Shown: piece by piece, positions 12,740 to 24,385 of the stretch | Layout of the letters: each line of letters begins with the position of its first letter | How positions within the stretch are numbered: position 1 is the first letter of the stretch | Assembly: GCF_932526225.1 (NCBI RefSeq) | Contig: NC_064038.1 | Span: 5,628,741-5,688,740, forward strand | Length of the DNA stretch: 60,000 nt | Direction of reading: 5' to 3' | Source: Nematostella vectensis | Taxonomy: Eukaryota > Cnidaria > Anthozoa > Actiniaria > Edwardsiidae | Notes under the pieces: generated by a model | Databases searched by the model: none | What the model was told of the DNA's origin: nothing | Seen by the model: only the letters and a program-made list of their open reading frames with translations | Made by a program: the position numbers and the translations under genes

Positions 12740-13440
12740 AACTAGTGTTGCGCTGCTTTTTTGTAAGCGTTCCAATTTTGGATCATTGAAGACTTTGTCA
12801 TACAAATCTACTCAGGACAGGTGGATTTCTGTTCAGAGTGTCCACGGACTCCACAGTAAAAAATGCACCATTATCACTGGCAATCAACACTGTGTACTGG
12901 TTTCTTACCCTTCTTGCCTATGCTACTGAGAAGTGATTTAGAAACTTTCCATATGAATTATAGGTTTTCTGCCAAGCTGGGTATTCATAAACCCTAGGCG
13001 GTAATCAATGGAAAAAAACTTGCTTTTAGGCTGGGGATTAGATTTGCTACTATCCGTATGTGGCGGTTTTCCGGGTTCCTGTCTTTTACCCCCTTTGTAC
13101 CCTGTTATTCTGCGCGGGGGCCCTGTGGTAATGGTGCTGATTTTACCCGATTGGTTGGAACATTTCTTTTAGCCTTGTCTATAGTGGCTTCATTTACACA
13201 GCGGATATCAATCACTTTGCAAATGTTAGTTTGTTTTCTGTCAACAATTTCTTGTGTACACCGTGTACCATTGTAGGCTATTTCGGCCACGATTCTGTCA
13301 CAAATTATTACATCTTGCCATTTGGCGTAATTACAAGTTTTAGAAAGTGATCTAACATGCAGCGATATAGTGATCTACTGACTCACCATTTTCCTGGTTT
13401 CTTCCGGTTTCTTCAAATACCTTAGTAGATTTCGTTTCTC
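12740..13440 (-). pseudogene. Decayed gag-like fragment of a Ty3/gypsy-type element
   Basis: On the minus strand, conceptual translation of about 13400-13230 gives a stretch with SLSKTCNYAKWQDVIICDRIV, resembling the C-terminal gag region of Ty3/gypsy elements. Further along, near 12840, is a zinc-knuckle-like CGVRGHS motif followed by an in-frame stop. The frame is broken. It lies opposite in orientation to the pol relic at 13991-15850, so the two are either rearranged or derive from different copies. The assignment is by motif resemblance only. Confidence 0.4.
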
Positions 13441-13529
13441 CAGCGCAGTGGCTTCAATGAGCTTCATAATTCAATCAATATTTGTTTTTTCGACAACGTT
13501 TGCAAACGGTGCTTCAGGACCAATGCACG

Positions 13530-13700
13530 AGATATATCATAGCAGCCCCCCCCCCCCCCCTCCATTCTCTGCAGTAGCGGGTCTAGGGGAGGGTGAAGGG
13601 GGTTTTAAATCCCCCCCCCCCCTTTGGGCTACCAAAAAGCCACATGAAACAAAAAAATTACTTCCTTCCCCCTTTGCCACCGAGCCAAACTCTCCCTTTA
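13530..13700. repeat. C-rich dispersed repeat fragment
   Basis: Two poly-C blocks (about 13546-13561 and 13612-13622) around a GGGTCTAGGGGAGG core. It resembles the G/C-run dispersed repeats at 54.1-54.5 kb and 26.2 kb. Non-coding. Confidence 0.45.
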
Positions 13701-13990
13701 GCGAAAAGCTAGGTCCACCTGCTCTGCTTATCCAGTTGCGAGGCTATTTCGTAGTTTATCCAGAGTCTTTAAAGGTCTTTGAAAGGTCTTACAATTGCAT
13801 GTAAGCTAAGTTGCCTCTTATTCTCTAACTTTTGTGGTAGTTGGAGGTTGGTTTATACATACCGAGGCACACTCGTTTGCACTACGTCTGGTATTTTGGG
13901 CTCTCTTATCTCTGTATTCTCTTAGAGACTGCAAATCCTCTAATTCTGACACCTTGCAGAACTTCAAGCTGACTGTGAACAGCGAGAACA

Positions 13991-15850
13991 TTGAACATTA
14001 TGTCTTTGTCAGACTCAAGCCCAACCTCAGACCCAGTTAGTGAATTTCCAGATGTGTTTACAGGGGAGGGTAAACTAGATCAAAAGCTACACCTAGAGCT
14101 CGATGCAACTGCCCCCCTGCAATCCTCCCAGTCAGGAAGGTGCCCCCTGGCAGTACGAGAACCACTCAAGAACGAAATTAATCGGTTAGTGGGGTTAGGA
14201 GTCCTTCAGTCGGTAGAAATTCCCACAGACTGGGTATCCATAATGGCTGTAGTCAACAAGCCTTACGGAAAGATAAGACCATGCGTAGATCCGAATCCCC
14301 TTAACAAAGCGTTAAAGAGGAATAGACACCATCTACAAGTGATTGATGACTTCCGTAACTTACTAATATATGAAGGTGTTCAATGGTATAATTGCGAAGA
14401 ATTGGTTCTGGCATATACAGGATTACGAGAGTAGTTTCCTGACAACTTTCGGCAGCACCTGGGGGAGGTACAGGTGGACGAGGATGCCGTTTGGTTATCG
14501 CCACAGCCCCCGAAGTGTTCCAGAGGCGATTGGAACAAGCGCTAGAAGGATGCCTAGTGGGTGTCAAACCAATCTTCGACGACATCCTGGCGCCCGTTTC
14601 TCGAAACTCCCGAGAATGCTCGGGCCCGAAAACTTTATTTTGCTTTTTGCCCAAAATTTCGCATGTTTTCCTTTTTGAGAACCGCTTTCATGTTTTAGAA
14701 CAGTTTGAACTTCCTCTTGGTTCATATTCCAAATGATTTCAGTCAATAGGGCTATTTTCGAAGTTTTGCTGAAGCCAAAAAGTTACCCGAAAAGTCTCGG
14801 GTGAGTGCGAGGTCCCGAGAACTTTCTTAATATTTAAGCCATGTGAATTACGGGCCCGAGAAGTTCGGGAAAGATCAAATTCTAAAAATCTATAAAGAGA
14901 ATCATCCTTTACATGAATCTTCGTGGTAAAATACGATGTTGACGATATTTCAACAAATTTAGATACCATAAATTTGATAGAAATTAGCCAGCTTTTCAAA
15001 TTTAAGGAATAAATCGTTTTCGGGCCCGACAATTCTCGGGTGTTTTGAGAAACGAGCCCCTGATCTTCGGAAACGCTGACTCCAAAGAAGCCATCAGAGA
15101 TCATGATGCCAAGTTGAGATCCCTCCTCGAGCGCTGTCGCCAAAAGGGTATCAAACTCAAGAAGGAAAAGCTGAAGCTGCGTCGTACTGAAGTCAAGATC
15201 ATGGGTCACGTGGTATTAACAGACGGGTTGAAGCCAAACCCTGACAAGTTACAAGGCATTGAAGAAATGCCTACACCGACAAACAAGCAAGATATTAAGA
15301 GACTGCTTGGTATAGCAAATTACCCCAGAGGTTTCCACCAAATCTCTCAGAAGCAGCTGCACAGATGCAGCGAAGTGCTTAGAGAAGAGTACCAGTTCAG
15401 GAACAAGGATAAAGCTTCAAGAATATGAAGAAGATTGTTTCACAAGTAACAGTGCTGAAGTTCTTCGACCCACAGGAAGAAGTCAAACTACAGTGTGATG
15501 CATGAGGGAAGGGTATGGGAGCCTGTCTAATGCAGAAGGACAGCACATCGAATATGCGTCAAGTTCTCTCACAGAAACCAAAAGTAACTATGCTCAAATT
15601 AATAAAAATGGAAATGCTGTAAAAAATTGCATTCGACCTGTATGGTCGGCCGGTAAAGGCTTGAGAGCAATTTCAAGGAAAGCCTCATCAGTGACCCTAA
15701 ACGCCTACAGCGATAACAGAAGTTTGACCTGCAAGTCAACTATAAGAAAGGAGCTGAGATGTGCTTCGCTGACACCTTTAGCAGAGCCTTCCGAGAGTAG
15801 CAGAAGAGTGCAAGTCGAGATGAAACAAAACGCAAATGTGATGCTTTTTT
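13991..15850 (+). pseudogene. Ty3/gypsy-type retrotransposon pol relic (RT/RNase H), disrupted
   Basis: Plus-strand frames carry Ty3/gypsy reverse transcriptase hallmarks: a VVNKPYGKIRPCVDPNPLNK-type block near 14250-14310, an RMPFG motif near 14490, a DD catalytic-type pair just before 14589, then downstream RT thumb/connection sequence (KLKLRRTEVKIMGHVV, about 15160-15210) and an RNase H-like YASSSLTETKSNYAQI near 15555. The frame shifts several times. The element is split by the MITE at 14590-15058, after which the RT frame resumes. No LTR, integrase or intact ORF is visible. This is a transposon fossil, not a functional gene. Confidence 0.85.
14590..15058. mobile_element. MITE (family A) nested in the gypsy relic
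   Basis: About 470 bp with terminal inverted repeats of roughly 40 bp: the left end contains CGTTTCTCGAAACTCCCGAG and the right end its inverse with a few changes. CCTG occurs at both junctions (14586-14589 and 15059-15062), consistent with a 3-4-bp target duplication. The host RT reading frame resumes in phase across the insertion, which fixes the boundaries. A second copy lies at 49176-49579. No coding capacity. Confidence 0.8.
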
Positions 15851-16540
15851 AAATCGTGTGTTGTCCGAAATTGAAATTTCCATAGTTAGCGTTTTTCTAA
15901 TAATTCAAAAGCTATTGTTTTTTCCCATTCCGATTAATCAGAATGTCTGTTGAACATTGATGAGAATTTTAAGCCATTCAAAAGACTCGAAGGTCGTCTT
16001 CTCGTGTGTTAAATAGTATACAATCAACTAATACAATAACGTGGGTTTGCAATCTTTTACTTATAAATATATATTTTATTATGCAACACTGTTATGACGC
16101 AATTCTATAGTTCGAGTTATCTTTATTTAGCTGGCCTCGCTCCTCCTAAATTGTGAACAAAATGATCTAGATTTAGTTTCTAATCATATAATGACCTTCC
16201 TTTTAGCACTCGCCTGTTCTTTTAACAGTTCGTCCATAAGTTTTCTGTTCTCAGAAATAGACCTTGTTAGATAAACAAAGAATGTCAACCAATTTTATCC
16301 AATTTTATGGATAGCAACTGTAACATTGTATCATGAGAATGCCTCTCCTCCATCCCCCTTCCCATGCACATACCCAGGATTGGTTGATTGGAGGGGGGGG
16401 GGGGGGGGGGGGGGAGTGCGCAGTCACAGGTATCATATGGAAAAAGCATAGTATTTGAAAATTCCTTATGAGAAAAAAAAAAACAATTTTGGGTTGCCAG
16501 GGGTAGTGTGTGAGCACCCTGTGCCCCCTCCATGTATGCG
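15851..16540. other. Intergenic, no gene seen
   Basis: AT-rich sequence followed by a G-run repeat (16391-16414) resembling the C/G-run dispersed repeats elsewhere in the window. The minus-strand frames across the G run (16285-16533) are proline runs produced by the homopolymer and are not supported as genes. Confidence 0.5.
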
Positions 16541-17250
16541 CCTACTTACCCTCTCTCTACTGTAATAATGATAAGGAATCTTGATTGCCAACATTATACT
16601 AATAAGGCTGACCACTTTACCCCACCCCCCCTCTACTGTTGTAATAATGACAAGGAATATTAATTGCCAACATTATAGTAATAAGCCCCACCCCCTCCCT
16701 CTACTGTTGTAATAATGATAAGGAATCTTGATTGCCAACATTATACTAAAAAGCTCCACCCCCTCCCTCTACTGTTGTAATAATGATAAGGAATCTTGAT
16801 TGACAACATCATACTAATAAGGCTGACCACTTTACCCCACCCCCCCTCCTCCACTGTTGTAATAATGATAAGGAATCTTGATTGCCAACATCATTCTAAT
16901 AAGCCCCACCCCCTCCCTCTACTGTTGTAATAATAATAAGGAATCTTGATTGCTAACATCATACTAATAAGGCTGACCACTTTACCCCACCCCCCCCCCC
17001 CCTCTACTGTTGTAATAATGATAAGGAATCTTGATTGCCAACATCATTCTAATAAGCCCCACACCCTCCCTCTACTGTTGTAATAATAATAAGGAATCTT
17101 GATTGCTAACATCATACTAATAAGGCTGATCACTTTACCCCACCCCCCCCCTCTACTGTTGTAATAACGATAAGGAATCTTAATTGCCAACATCATACTA
17201 ATAAGGCTGACCACTTTACCCCACCCCCTCCCCTCTCCACTTGTTAAGCT
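16540..17250. repeat. Minisatellite, two interleaved unit types (about 75-95 bp)
   Basis: About nine units built on a core TGTTGTAATAATGATAAGGA plus CTTGATTGCCAACATCAT. One type continues with CTGACCACTTTACCCCACC and the other with CCCCACCCCCTCC. The types partly alternate, suggesting duplication of a composite unit. Intergenic. Confidence 0.9.
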
Positions 17251-17289
17251 CTCTATGTACATAGAAACAGAAGATCACATACTTGTTTT

Positions 17290-17351
17290 AACAACAAAAA
17301 ACAAAGAGTTGAGGAAGTTAAAACTTCCTCAACTCTTTGTTTTTTGTTGTT
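17290..17351. repeat. Perfect palindrome, 30-bp arms with 2-nt centre
   Basis: Left arm 17290-17319 and right arm 17322-17351 are exact reverse complements (arm contains CAAAGAGTTGAGGAAGTT). It would form a strong hairpin in RNA or a cruciform in DNA. It lies between the minisatellite and the foldback element. No evidence of expression can be seen. Confidence 0.95.
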
Positions 17352-17621
17352 GTTTTCCTCCTAAAATTCATTAGGTGAACACAGACGATCAGTGCTGGCA
17401 ATAAGATGTGTCATGTACACACCCATTTTAATTAAGGTCCTACAGAAGAAGCAATGTATGTGTGAAAACCCGAATTCGCCTCGTGATTACCAAAAAATGA
17501 GCGATTAAAAACAAATTTATATTCATAAAAAAACTAATTTGGACTTTCATCTCTTGAATTGCTTTATCAAGTTCCTCGGTCTTTATAAAAATATTATTAA
17601 ATAATAAATCCGCATTAGAAT

Positions 17622-19821
17622 ACCAGAGTGAAGTTAGTTCCTTATCCGCAGTTCCTTTTTCGTCTGTTTCCTTATTTGCTCAGTTCCTTATTCAAATCCG
17701 GGGGGGGTACTTACATGATACCTTTTAATTCGAGTTGAAACAGTATTTAGGCATAACAGTTAATTCAGAACAAGTCCAACAGAATTTTCGCCGGGTAATT
17801 TTCGTTGCTTTAACGTGCTCGCAGCTAAGCGGAGCTGTGAACATGAGACTCTATCTGCTACAAAAGGTCAAATTACGAAATGCGTGCAATCGCTTTCACA
17901 AATGAATCTAGCAAAAGAGAGGAAATCTACCTCTCATCTAATAAATGTATTTGTATCTTGGGCTTTATTTCCAAACGCATTAATATATTTAGAGGAGAAA
18001 TATTCACGCTTTACTTGACTACGTACGCGTGTAGAAGAAATTTGACCTTGCTAACAAAACCACAATTTGACAGATAGTGCTTGTTGTCAATTAACACCTT
18101 GGCTACTAGATATGGCTCTGACAAAACAAATAGATTAGTGCAGTGACACGAATAGGGAACTGTTCCTTATTCAAGTTAGTTTTCGCGAATAAGGAAATGG
18201 AATCTCCAAACGTCCCATTTCGTTTTACGACTTATCCGAATAAGGAATAGACTATGAAGAGGATTGTCAGTGTTTGCTTATCATTTCTCAATAAAGGAAA
18301 GGAAATTTCATAACTCCCAATTTCTCTTTAACTACTCCTTTCTAAAGAGTTCTCGAAAAAGGAAATGGTATTTCATAACTCCCGATCTCGTTTTAACTAC
18401 TTATCCGAATAAGGAATAGACTAAAAAGAGGGTTTTTTATGTTTTCTAAACATTTCCCGAATAAGTAAATGGAATCTCCCAACTTCCGATTTCGTTTTAC
18501 GACTTAAAATCCGAATAAGGAATAGACTAAAGAGAGGGTTCTTTAGTACTTTCTAAACATTTCTCGAATAAGGAAATGGTATTTCATAGCGCCTGATTTC
18601 GTTTTAACTACTTATCCGAATAAGGAATAGACTAAAAAGAGGGTCGTTTGTGTTTTCTAAACATTTCTCGAATAAGGAAATGGTATTTCATAACGCCTGA
18701 TTTCGTTTTAACTACTTATCCGAATAAGGAATAAACTATGAAGAGGATTGTCAGTGTTTGCTCATCATTTCTCAATAAAGGAAATGAAATTTCATAACTC
18801 CCGATTTCGCTTTAACTACTCCTTCCGAAAGAGTTCTCGAAAAAGGAAATGGTATTCCATAACTCCCGATCTAGTTTTAACTACTTATCCGAATAAGGAA
18901 TAGACTAAAAAGAGGGTCGTTGATGTTTTTTAAGAGTTTCCATTTACTTATTCGGGAAATGTTTAAAAAACATAAGTAAATGGAAACTCTTAAAAAACAT
19001 CAACGACCCTCTTTTTAGTCTATTCCTTATTCGGATAAGTAGTTAAAACGAGATCGGGAGTTATGAAATACCATTTCCTTTTTCGAGAACTCTTTAGAAA
19101 GGAGTAGTTAAAGAGAAATTGGGAGTTATGAAATTCCCTTTCCTTTATTGAGAAATGATAAGCAAACACTGACAATCCTCTTCATAGTCTATTCCTTATT
19201 CGAATAAGTCGTAAAACGAAATGGGACGTTTGGAGATTCCATTTCCTTATTCGCGAAAACTAACTTGAATAAGGAACAGTTCCCTATTCGTGTCACTGCA
19301 CTAATCTATTTGTTTTGTCAGAGCCATATCTAGTAGCCAAGGTGTTAATTGACAACAAGCACTATCTGTCAAATTGTGGTTTTGTTAGCAAGGTCAAATT
19401 TCTTCTACACGCGTACGTAGTCAAGTAAAGCGTGAATATTTCTCCTCTAAATATATTAATGCGTTTGGAAATAAAGCCCAAGATACAAATACATTTATTA
19501 GATGAGAGGTAGATTTCCTCTCTTTTGCTAGATTCATTTGTGAAAGCGATTGCACGCATTTCGTAATTTGACCTTTTGTAGCAGATAGAGTCTCATGTTC
19601 ACAGCTCCGCTTAGCAGCGAGCACGTTAAAGCAACGAAAATTACCCGACGAAAATGCTGTTGGACTTGTTCTGAATAAACTGTTATGCCTAAATACTGTT
19701 TCAACTCGAATTAAAGGGTATCATGTAAGTACCCCCCCCCCCCCGATTTGAATAAGGAACTGAGCGAATAAGGAAACAGACGAAAAAGGAACTGCGAATA
19801 AGGAACTAACTTCACTCTGGT
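17622..19821. mobile_element. 2.2-kb foldback (long inverted repeat) element
   Basis: Outer ends ACCAGAGTGAAGTTAGTTCC and their inverse lie at 17622 and 19821. The right arm (about 18960-19821) mirrors the left arm 17622-18432 almost base for base, so the mirrored frames at 17815-18018 and 19421-19624 are identical and probably not genes. The left arm is about 500 bp longer (18430-18950) because of tandem units of 100-120 bp carrying CCGAATAAGGAATAGACT. The centre is a short hairpin around 18940-18995. Flanks ATTAGAAT (17614-17621) and ATGAGAAT (19823-19830) could be an imperfect 8-bp target duplication, offset by one base. No transposase. Confidence 0.85.
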
Positions 19822-19830
19822 CATGAGAAT

Positions 19831-21051
19831 GAGCGGAAAAAGAAAGTCCAAGGATTTTACCCAATAAAATTTTAAATCAGGTAAGTTTCTTGTCTTTTTT
19901 TTCTTATTTTGCGTTTCACTAAGCACCCAACTTGTCTTTACGTAACTTTTTACTGTTTTTTTTCATCCCGTGCCATCAAACTTTTTCACCACAATCATTG
20001 AACGAGGGTCAGTTATAAGCTTACCTTTTGCCGAAGAATAATATCTAAAGAAAAAGAAAAACAAAAATAAGCGAAGAAAAATGGAAAAATCAATTGGCCG
20101 CCCATGTTTTTTTAATCCCGAATCTCTGTGTTAGTTTTTAAGGTAAATAGATGTTCTTTTTTGTGAGTCTTTTTGTATTCCAAAGACTTTTCTTAATCTT
20201 CTTTGAAATGTATTGCAATTTTGTCTTATGACTTTTTAATCTTGTGACATTTGTGTTCACGTGACTTACCTTTGTCTTTGCTGGATAAATTATTTATCGA
20301 GCCGCCCTGATAAACTGGGTTCCTGTGAGCCATTTTTAGAGAAATGGAAGAGCGAAAAAATGTCGACCGACCAGTTCGGGGTCTGTAGAAAATCTGGCGG
20401 GAAACCTTAGCAACCTTTGTTACGTTATCATAAAAAAAGTTACATCATGATTTACGTAATAGCGCGCGTATTGGGAGTTACCGCTGTGGCTAAGGTGAGC
20501 CCGCATAAGAGTGATCGAATTTTATTTATCGCTTATCGTTATTTGAAAAGACGAAAGTAGACTCTATTCGCTACCTCCGAAGTTCCACAGTGCTTTATGC
20601 TTGGACCACTCCTGTTCATAACCTGCAACGAGTACAGAGTAGCTAAGCCATGTACCTAGACGGGGAAGGACGTTCCAGAGCCTCCAAACCCCTATGTTTT
20701 AAGTCATTGCAAAATTTCTTAATTTCCAAATTGCACTGTTTTCTTCGACGGCGGGCAACACCCTACAGTCCGATTAGCTTTCTTCGTGTATTAATCGTAG
20801 GCGACTTGCAATAGCTGATTACGTGACTCACACAGAAATAAATGCACCCGTCACGACAAAGGACGACGAAAAGAACAAAATGTATATGAGCTTATAAGTT
20901 ACTTTTTGTTTTTTTGTTTTATTTTGCCGCTAAAAGCCGAAGCGTGTGCGAATTTGCCAATCAAAAGGTCACGTATTAGTTAGTGCAAGTCGCACTATAA
21001 TCTACACAATAAGATCTACACTATAAACAACACAATAAGTTCTTGCTCATA
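19831..21051. other. Intergenic, no gene seen
   Basis: AT-rich sequence between the foldback element and the 3' end of LINS1. The short minus-strand frame near 19711-19926 runs through a poly-C tract and the element end and has no recognisable domain. LINS1 3' UTR presumably occupies the segment just below 21052. Confidence 0.5.
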
Positions 21052-24000
21052 TCAGCACTGTTCATAGTGATATTCAGCTGATTCAATAAGGCAAATCAAT
21101 GGCTTCACATAGAAAGGGAAAAGCCCGGCATTCTCAAGCTTTTCTGTCGCGATCCGAAGACGAATCAGAACTGTCATCGCATCATCTAGTGCGTGACAGG
21201 GCATGTCAAAGTCTTCGGTACACCGTTCTTCAGCATCATCATCATGTGCATTTTCATCATTGTTGTCACCATTATTATCACCACTTTCGTCATCGTCATC
21301 ATCATAACCACCACCATCATTATCATCTTCTTCTTCATCATCATCAACAACATCATCATCGTTGTCATCACCATAAACATTTGTCGCACTGGTATCACTA
21401 TGGGATACACAGTTCGTTCTCTGAGATATCATAGAGGACCCACAAAACACATTCTGCCCACCAACACTTTTACCAGACTGCGAACAGTCTAACTCAATTT
21501 CAGAATCTTCATCATTACTGCCATAAGAAAACATAATTTTTGCAAGTCCATCAGCGATAGTAGGCGAATCGCTACCATAATCCAACTCCACATCTGAATC
21601 ACCATCATGTGCCAAGCCCTGCTCACAGATAGGACTGCCAAGACAAACATTCTCATCATATCCAGTTCCTTTGCTGCATTCGCTCTCACATGCCAAGTCC
21701 AGCCGACATATAGGACTACTAAGGCCAACATTCTCAGGGTATCCAGCCTCTTTGCTGCATTCTTGATCAGAATGAGATAATGAGCCAGTTTTTTTATGTA
21801 CTATGTGACCCTGGGCAATATTCCTATCAAAGTCATTTGCTGCCTGGAGAAACCCCTGCCAATCATCCAGGACCAGGTGAAGGTATTTGACCAGATACAC
21901 CAGGAAAGTGGTCTCTGATGAGACCAGCAAGTCCAGCAGAATGGAGTGGTCATGACGAGTGGTGCCCAGGAATTCCAGGAACAGGAGATGAGGGTTGATG
22001 GCATGTTGAAGATGGATAGAATCAGGATCTTTATCAATGCTAAAGATAAAAAGAAATGTAAAAATGATCAGATATGCAATATGTTTACTTATTCCTGCTG
22101 CTTCTTTCAGGCTAGCAGAAAACCTAAAAATAATGTTGTCACAACAGTATTTGTAAGATTAGTGCTGAATCACCCAAAGGGGACACAATAACATTAATAA
22201 TAAGGAAATGACCAGTAGGGGTGTGGCTATGCGCCTTAGTTTTCTTGATGTCTCTAGCGAAGATGCTAGTTGATAGCAGAAAATTTGAATGAAAAGGGGT
22301 ATAGCAAGCACAGCCATGTTTTTGGAAGTACAAGCACTTTTGCATTTTGTAAAAAAAAAAACATCAATCAACAAGCAACTAAAACATATTTGGCAAGCAT
22401 TTTGAAAAATACCTGCACAATGCTAGATGTAGGAGAAGTAGATGGTACAGTATGTCAATCATCTCATCATCCTGGTCTGCAAACAGCTCTATTATTGATT
22501 TTTGTGTGGATGGACAACAGGAACAAGAGTTTGAAAGCAGCTGACTGCTAATCTGATACAGCCAGCTCTGCATACAATCCAACACCAAAGTTACTATCCT
22601 TGTGGAATCTGGATTGAACGAGAGAAGCCTGTGAGAAAAATTCCATGGAAATCCATACAAAGTTTGTTTCAATATTCTGTGAACACATGCCTTGGGTTTC
22701 TAATAAATAAATAAAATTGGCTTTTGCCAATCTAATGCTTCAAGGTCTTTTCGTATCATAAGTAAAGTGGATGAAACATTCTTAATACAATAAAAAAACA
22801 TAGTTTTTATCAACCGCTGGGTTGCAGCAAAACACTGACAAGTCAGAAGAAAATTTGGTGTTAGAAGTTAGCAGTTTAGCATTTGTAAACAAATATTAAG
22901 GTTAAGTTCAAATGGTGTATTATCCATGAGCCTTATTCAATGCAAATACAAGCAAGTGAAGATAAAACAATAAAGATTCATTTACATGTACAGTATTTGC
23001 ATTGAATATGGCTCATGGATAATACAACGTTTGAACTCAGCCTTATAGACCACAGAATACAGTAAATTGCAGTTAGCCTATCTATATTTAGATTACAAAC
23101 CTTTAGTTATCTTTAGGGCTTCAAGAGATAAAACTGTTGATTTTGTCAGTAGAAGAGACAGCTTTCTCAGAACTACCGGATCAAGCTTGCTGGAAGAGTA
23201 TGAAGGTGGAAGCAAAATCTGGGTTCCCCCAAACCCATTAAACACTTTGGAGGGTGCATTTTCCAGTGCACAACAGCTGAAAACACTTAGCACTTCAACA
23301 GCACTGTTCAGCACCACCCAGTCCCTTCCATCAAAGCTAGCTTGTGCCATTGATAGAACATCATATATTGTGCTTGTGATTTCGGTAGATATGTTTTTTA
23401 CATGAAGGTAATGGGGCAGTAAAAGTAAGACTTGCTTGCTTATTTCTTTGTTTGATTCTTTTATATTCATAGCCATGTTGTCTGGTTGGGAGATTTGCCT
23501 TTTAGAATTTTTGCTTTTTGTATCTTGTTGATCTTCAAACTTAGATGGAACTCCAATTTTCTCAGACTTCATAACCTGGAAAACCATTTTCAAAAATTCA
23601 ATAAAGCAGCACTCTTCAGTGAATGTGAGTTTTCTGGAGTCATATAAAATCTGGTGCATTTCTTTGCTTCTTCTCAAGAATAAATCAATATCTCCAGCAT
23701 GTATTCCTAAAGTTAATGAACCAAGTTTCTTCAGATGAACATGCATGTCATGGTAAAATGGTATGTACAAAATAAATAAATCTGTCAGACATCCCTCAAG
23801 GTTCAATTTGATTATTTCTTGAGGCGACTTTGCTAGCTCTGAGTTAGGAAGGAATAGACTCTCATTTTCTAAGCATTGACATTTGAGCTGCAGACTAGTT
23901 GATTTAACAGGATGGGTTTCATCAAGATTATCCTGAAACACCAACTGCACTAGTTCAGCGACATGTAATGCCTTAGGTGACAATGGTATGAGATCTATAT

Positions 24001-24385
24001 ATAATGCCTTCAGCTGACCTAATACTTCTGAATTCAAATACATATCACCCATTTGAATGACATGTGCCAGAGTTTTAACGGCGATGAATGACACATGGTG
24101 ATCAGGTGATTCCAGGCAGCCAATAAGCTTGGCTATAATTTTGTGAGTAGATACCAGGCCACGACGTATTTTGCATAGACTAGGGCATGTGTTTCCTGTA
24201 GTGGAATTCCTGAAAAATCTTGTCAAGATTGTCAGCTTTAGAAGCAGTTCTTCTCTGGGGATTTTTTGATGATCCAAGTCTACCAATTCGGCATAATTTT
24301 CACAATTATATATCTCGTTGAAGCATTGCTCTCCTATGGTCAATGAATACACGGTCTTCAATTTTTCCATGCTCAAATAATGCAC
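21052..24385 (-). CDS. LINS1: LINS1 / Lines homologue
   Basis: Lines-family protein. The family is named from Drosophila lines (a segment-polarity gene); human LINS1 is linked to cognition, and its molecular role is poorly defined. Exons: 24385-23101 (ATG at 24385 or 24370), 22699-22413, 22039-21052 (stop TGA at 21054-21052). Predicted length is about 850 residues, against roughly 760 in human. Family hallmarks: exon 2 has the FADQDDEMID motif; exon 3 has NPHLLFLEFLGTTRHDHSIL then TFLVYLVKYLHLV (Lines N-terminal domain); the C-terminal LIRLRIATEKLENAGLFPFY fits the Lines C-terminal domain. Between them lies a highly acidic low-complexity stretch (about 21240-21370). The exon 2-3 join is phase-consistent (AG+C). 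The exon 1-2 join is not (phase 1 to phase 0), so a small exon or another donor is missing from the model. Confidence 0.88.
22898..23045. mobile_element. Hairpin MITE of about 148 bp in a LINS1 intron
   Basis: Two arms of about 50 bp, with GTATTATCCATGAGCC near 22917 and its inverse near 23010, separated by a short AT-rich loop. The arms differ at only a few positions. Small size, inverted symmetry and lack of coding suggest a MITE; target duplication is unclear. Confidence 0.65.

Noticed and set aside
17815-19624. Two identical 67-residue ORFs on opposite strands
   Set aside because: They are the same sequence mirrored by the inverted repeat of the foldback element; no domain and no flanking gene structure.
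21099-21492. His-rich and Ile/Thr-rich plus-strand ORFs opposite LINS1
   Set aside because: Antisense shadows of the GAT/GAC-rich acidic tract of the LINS1 coding exon.
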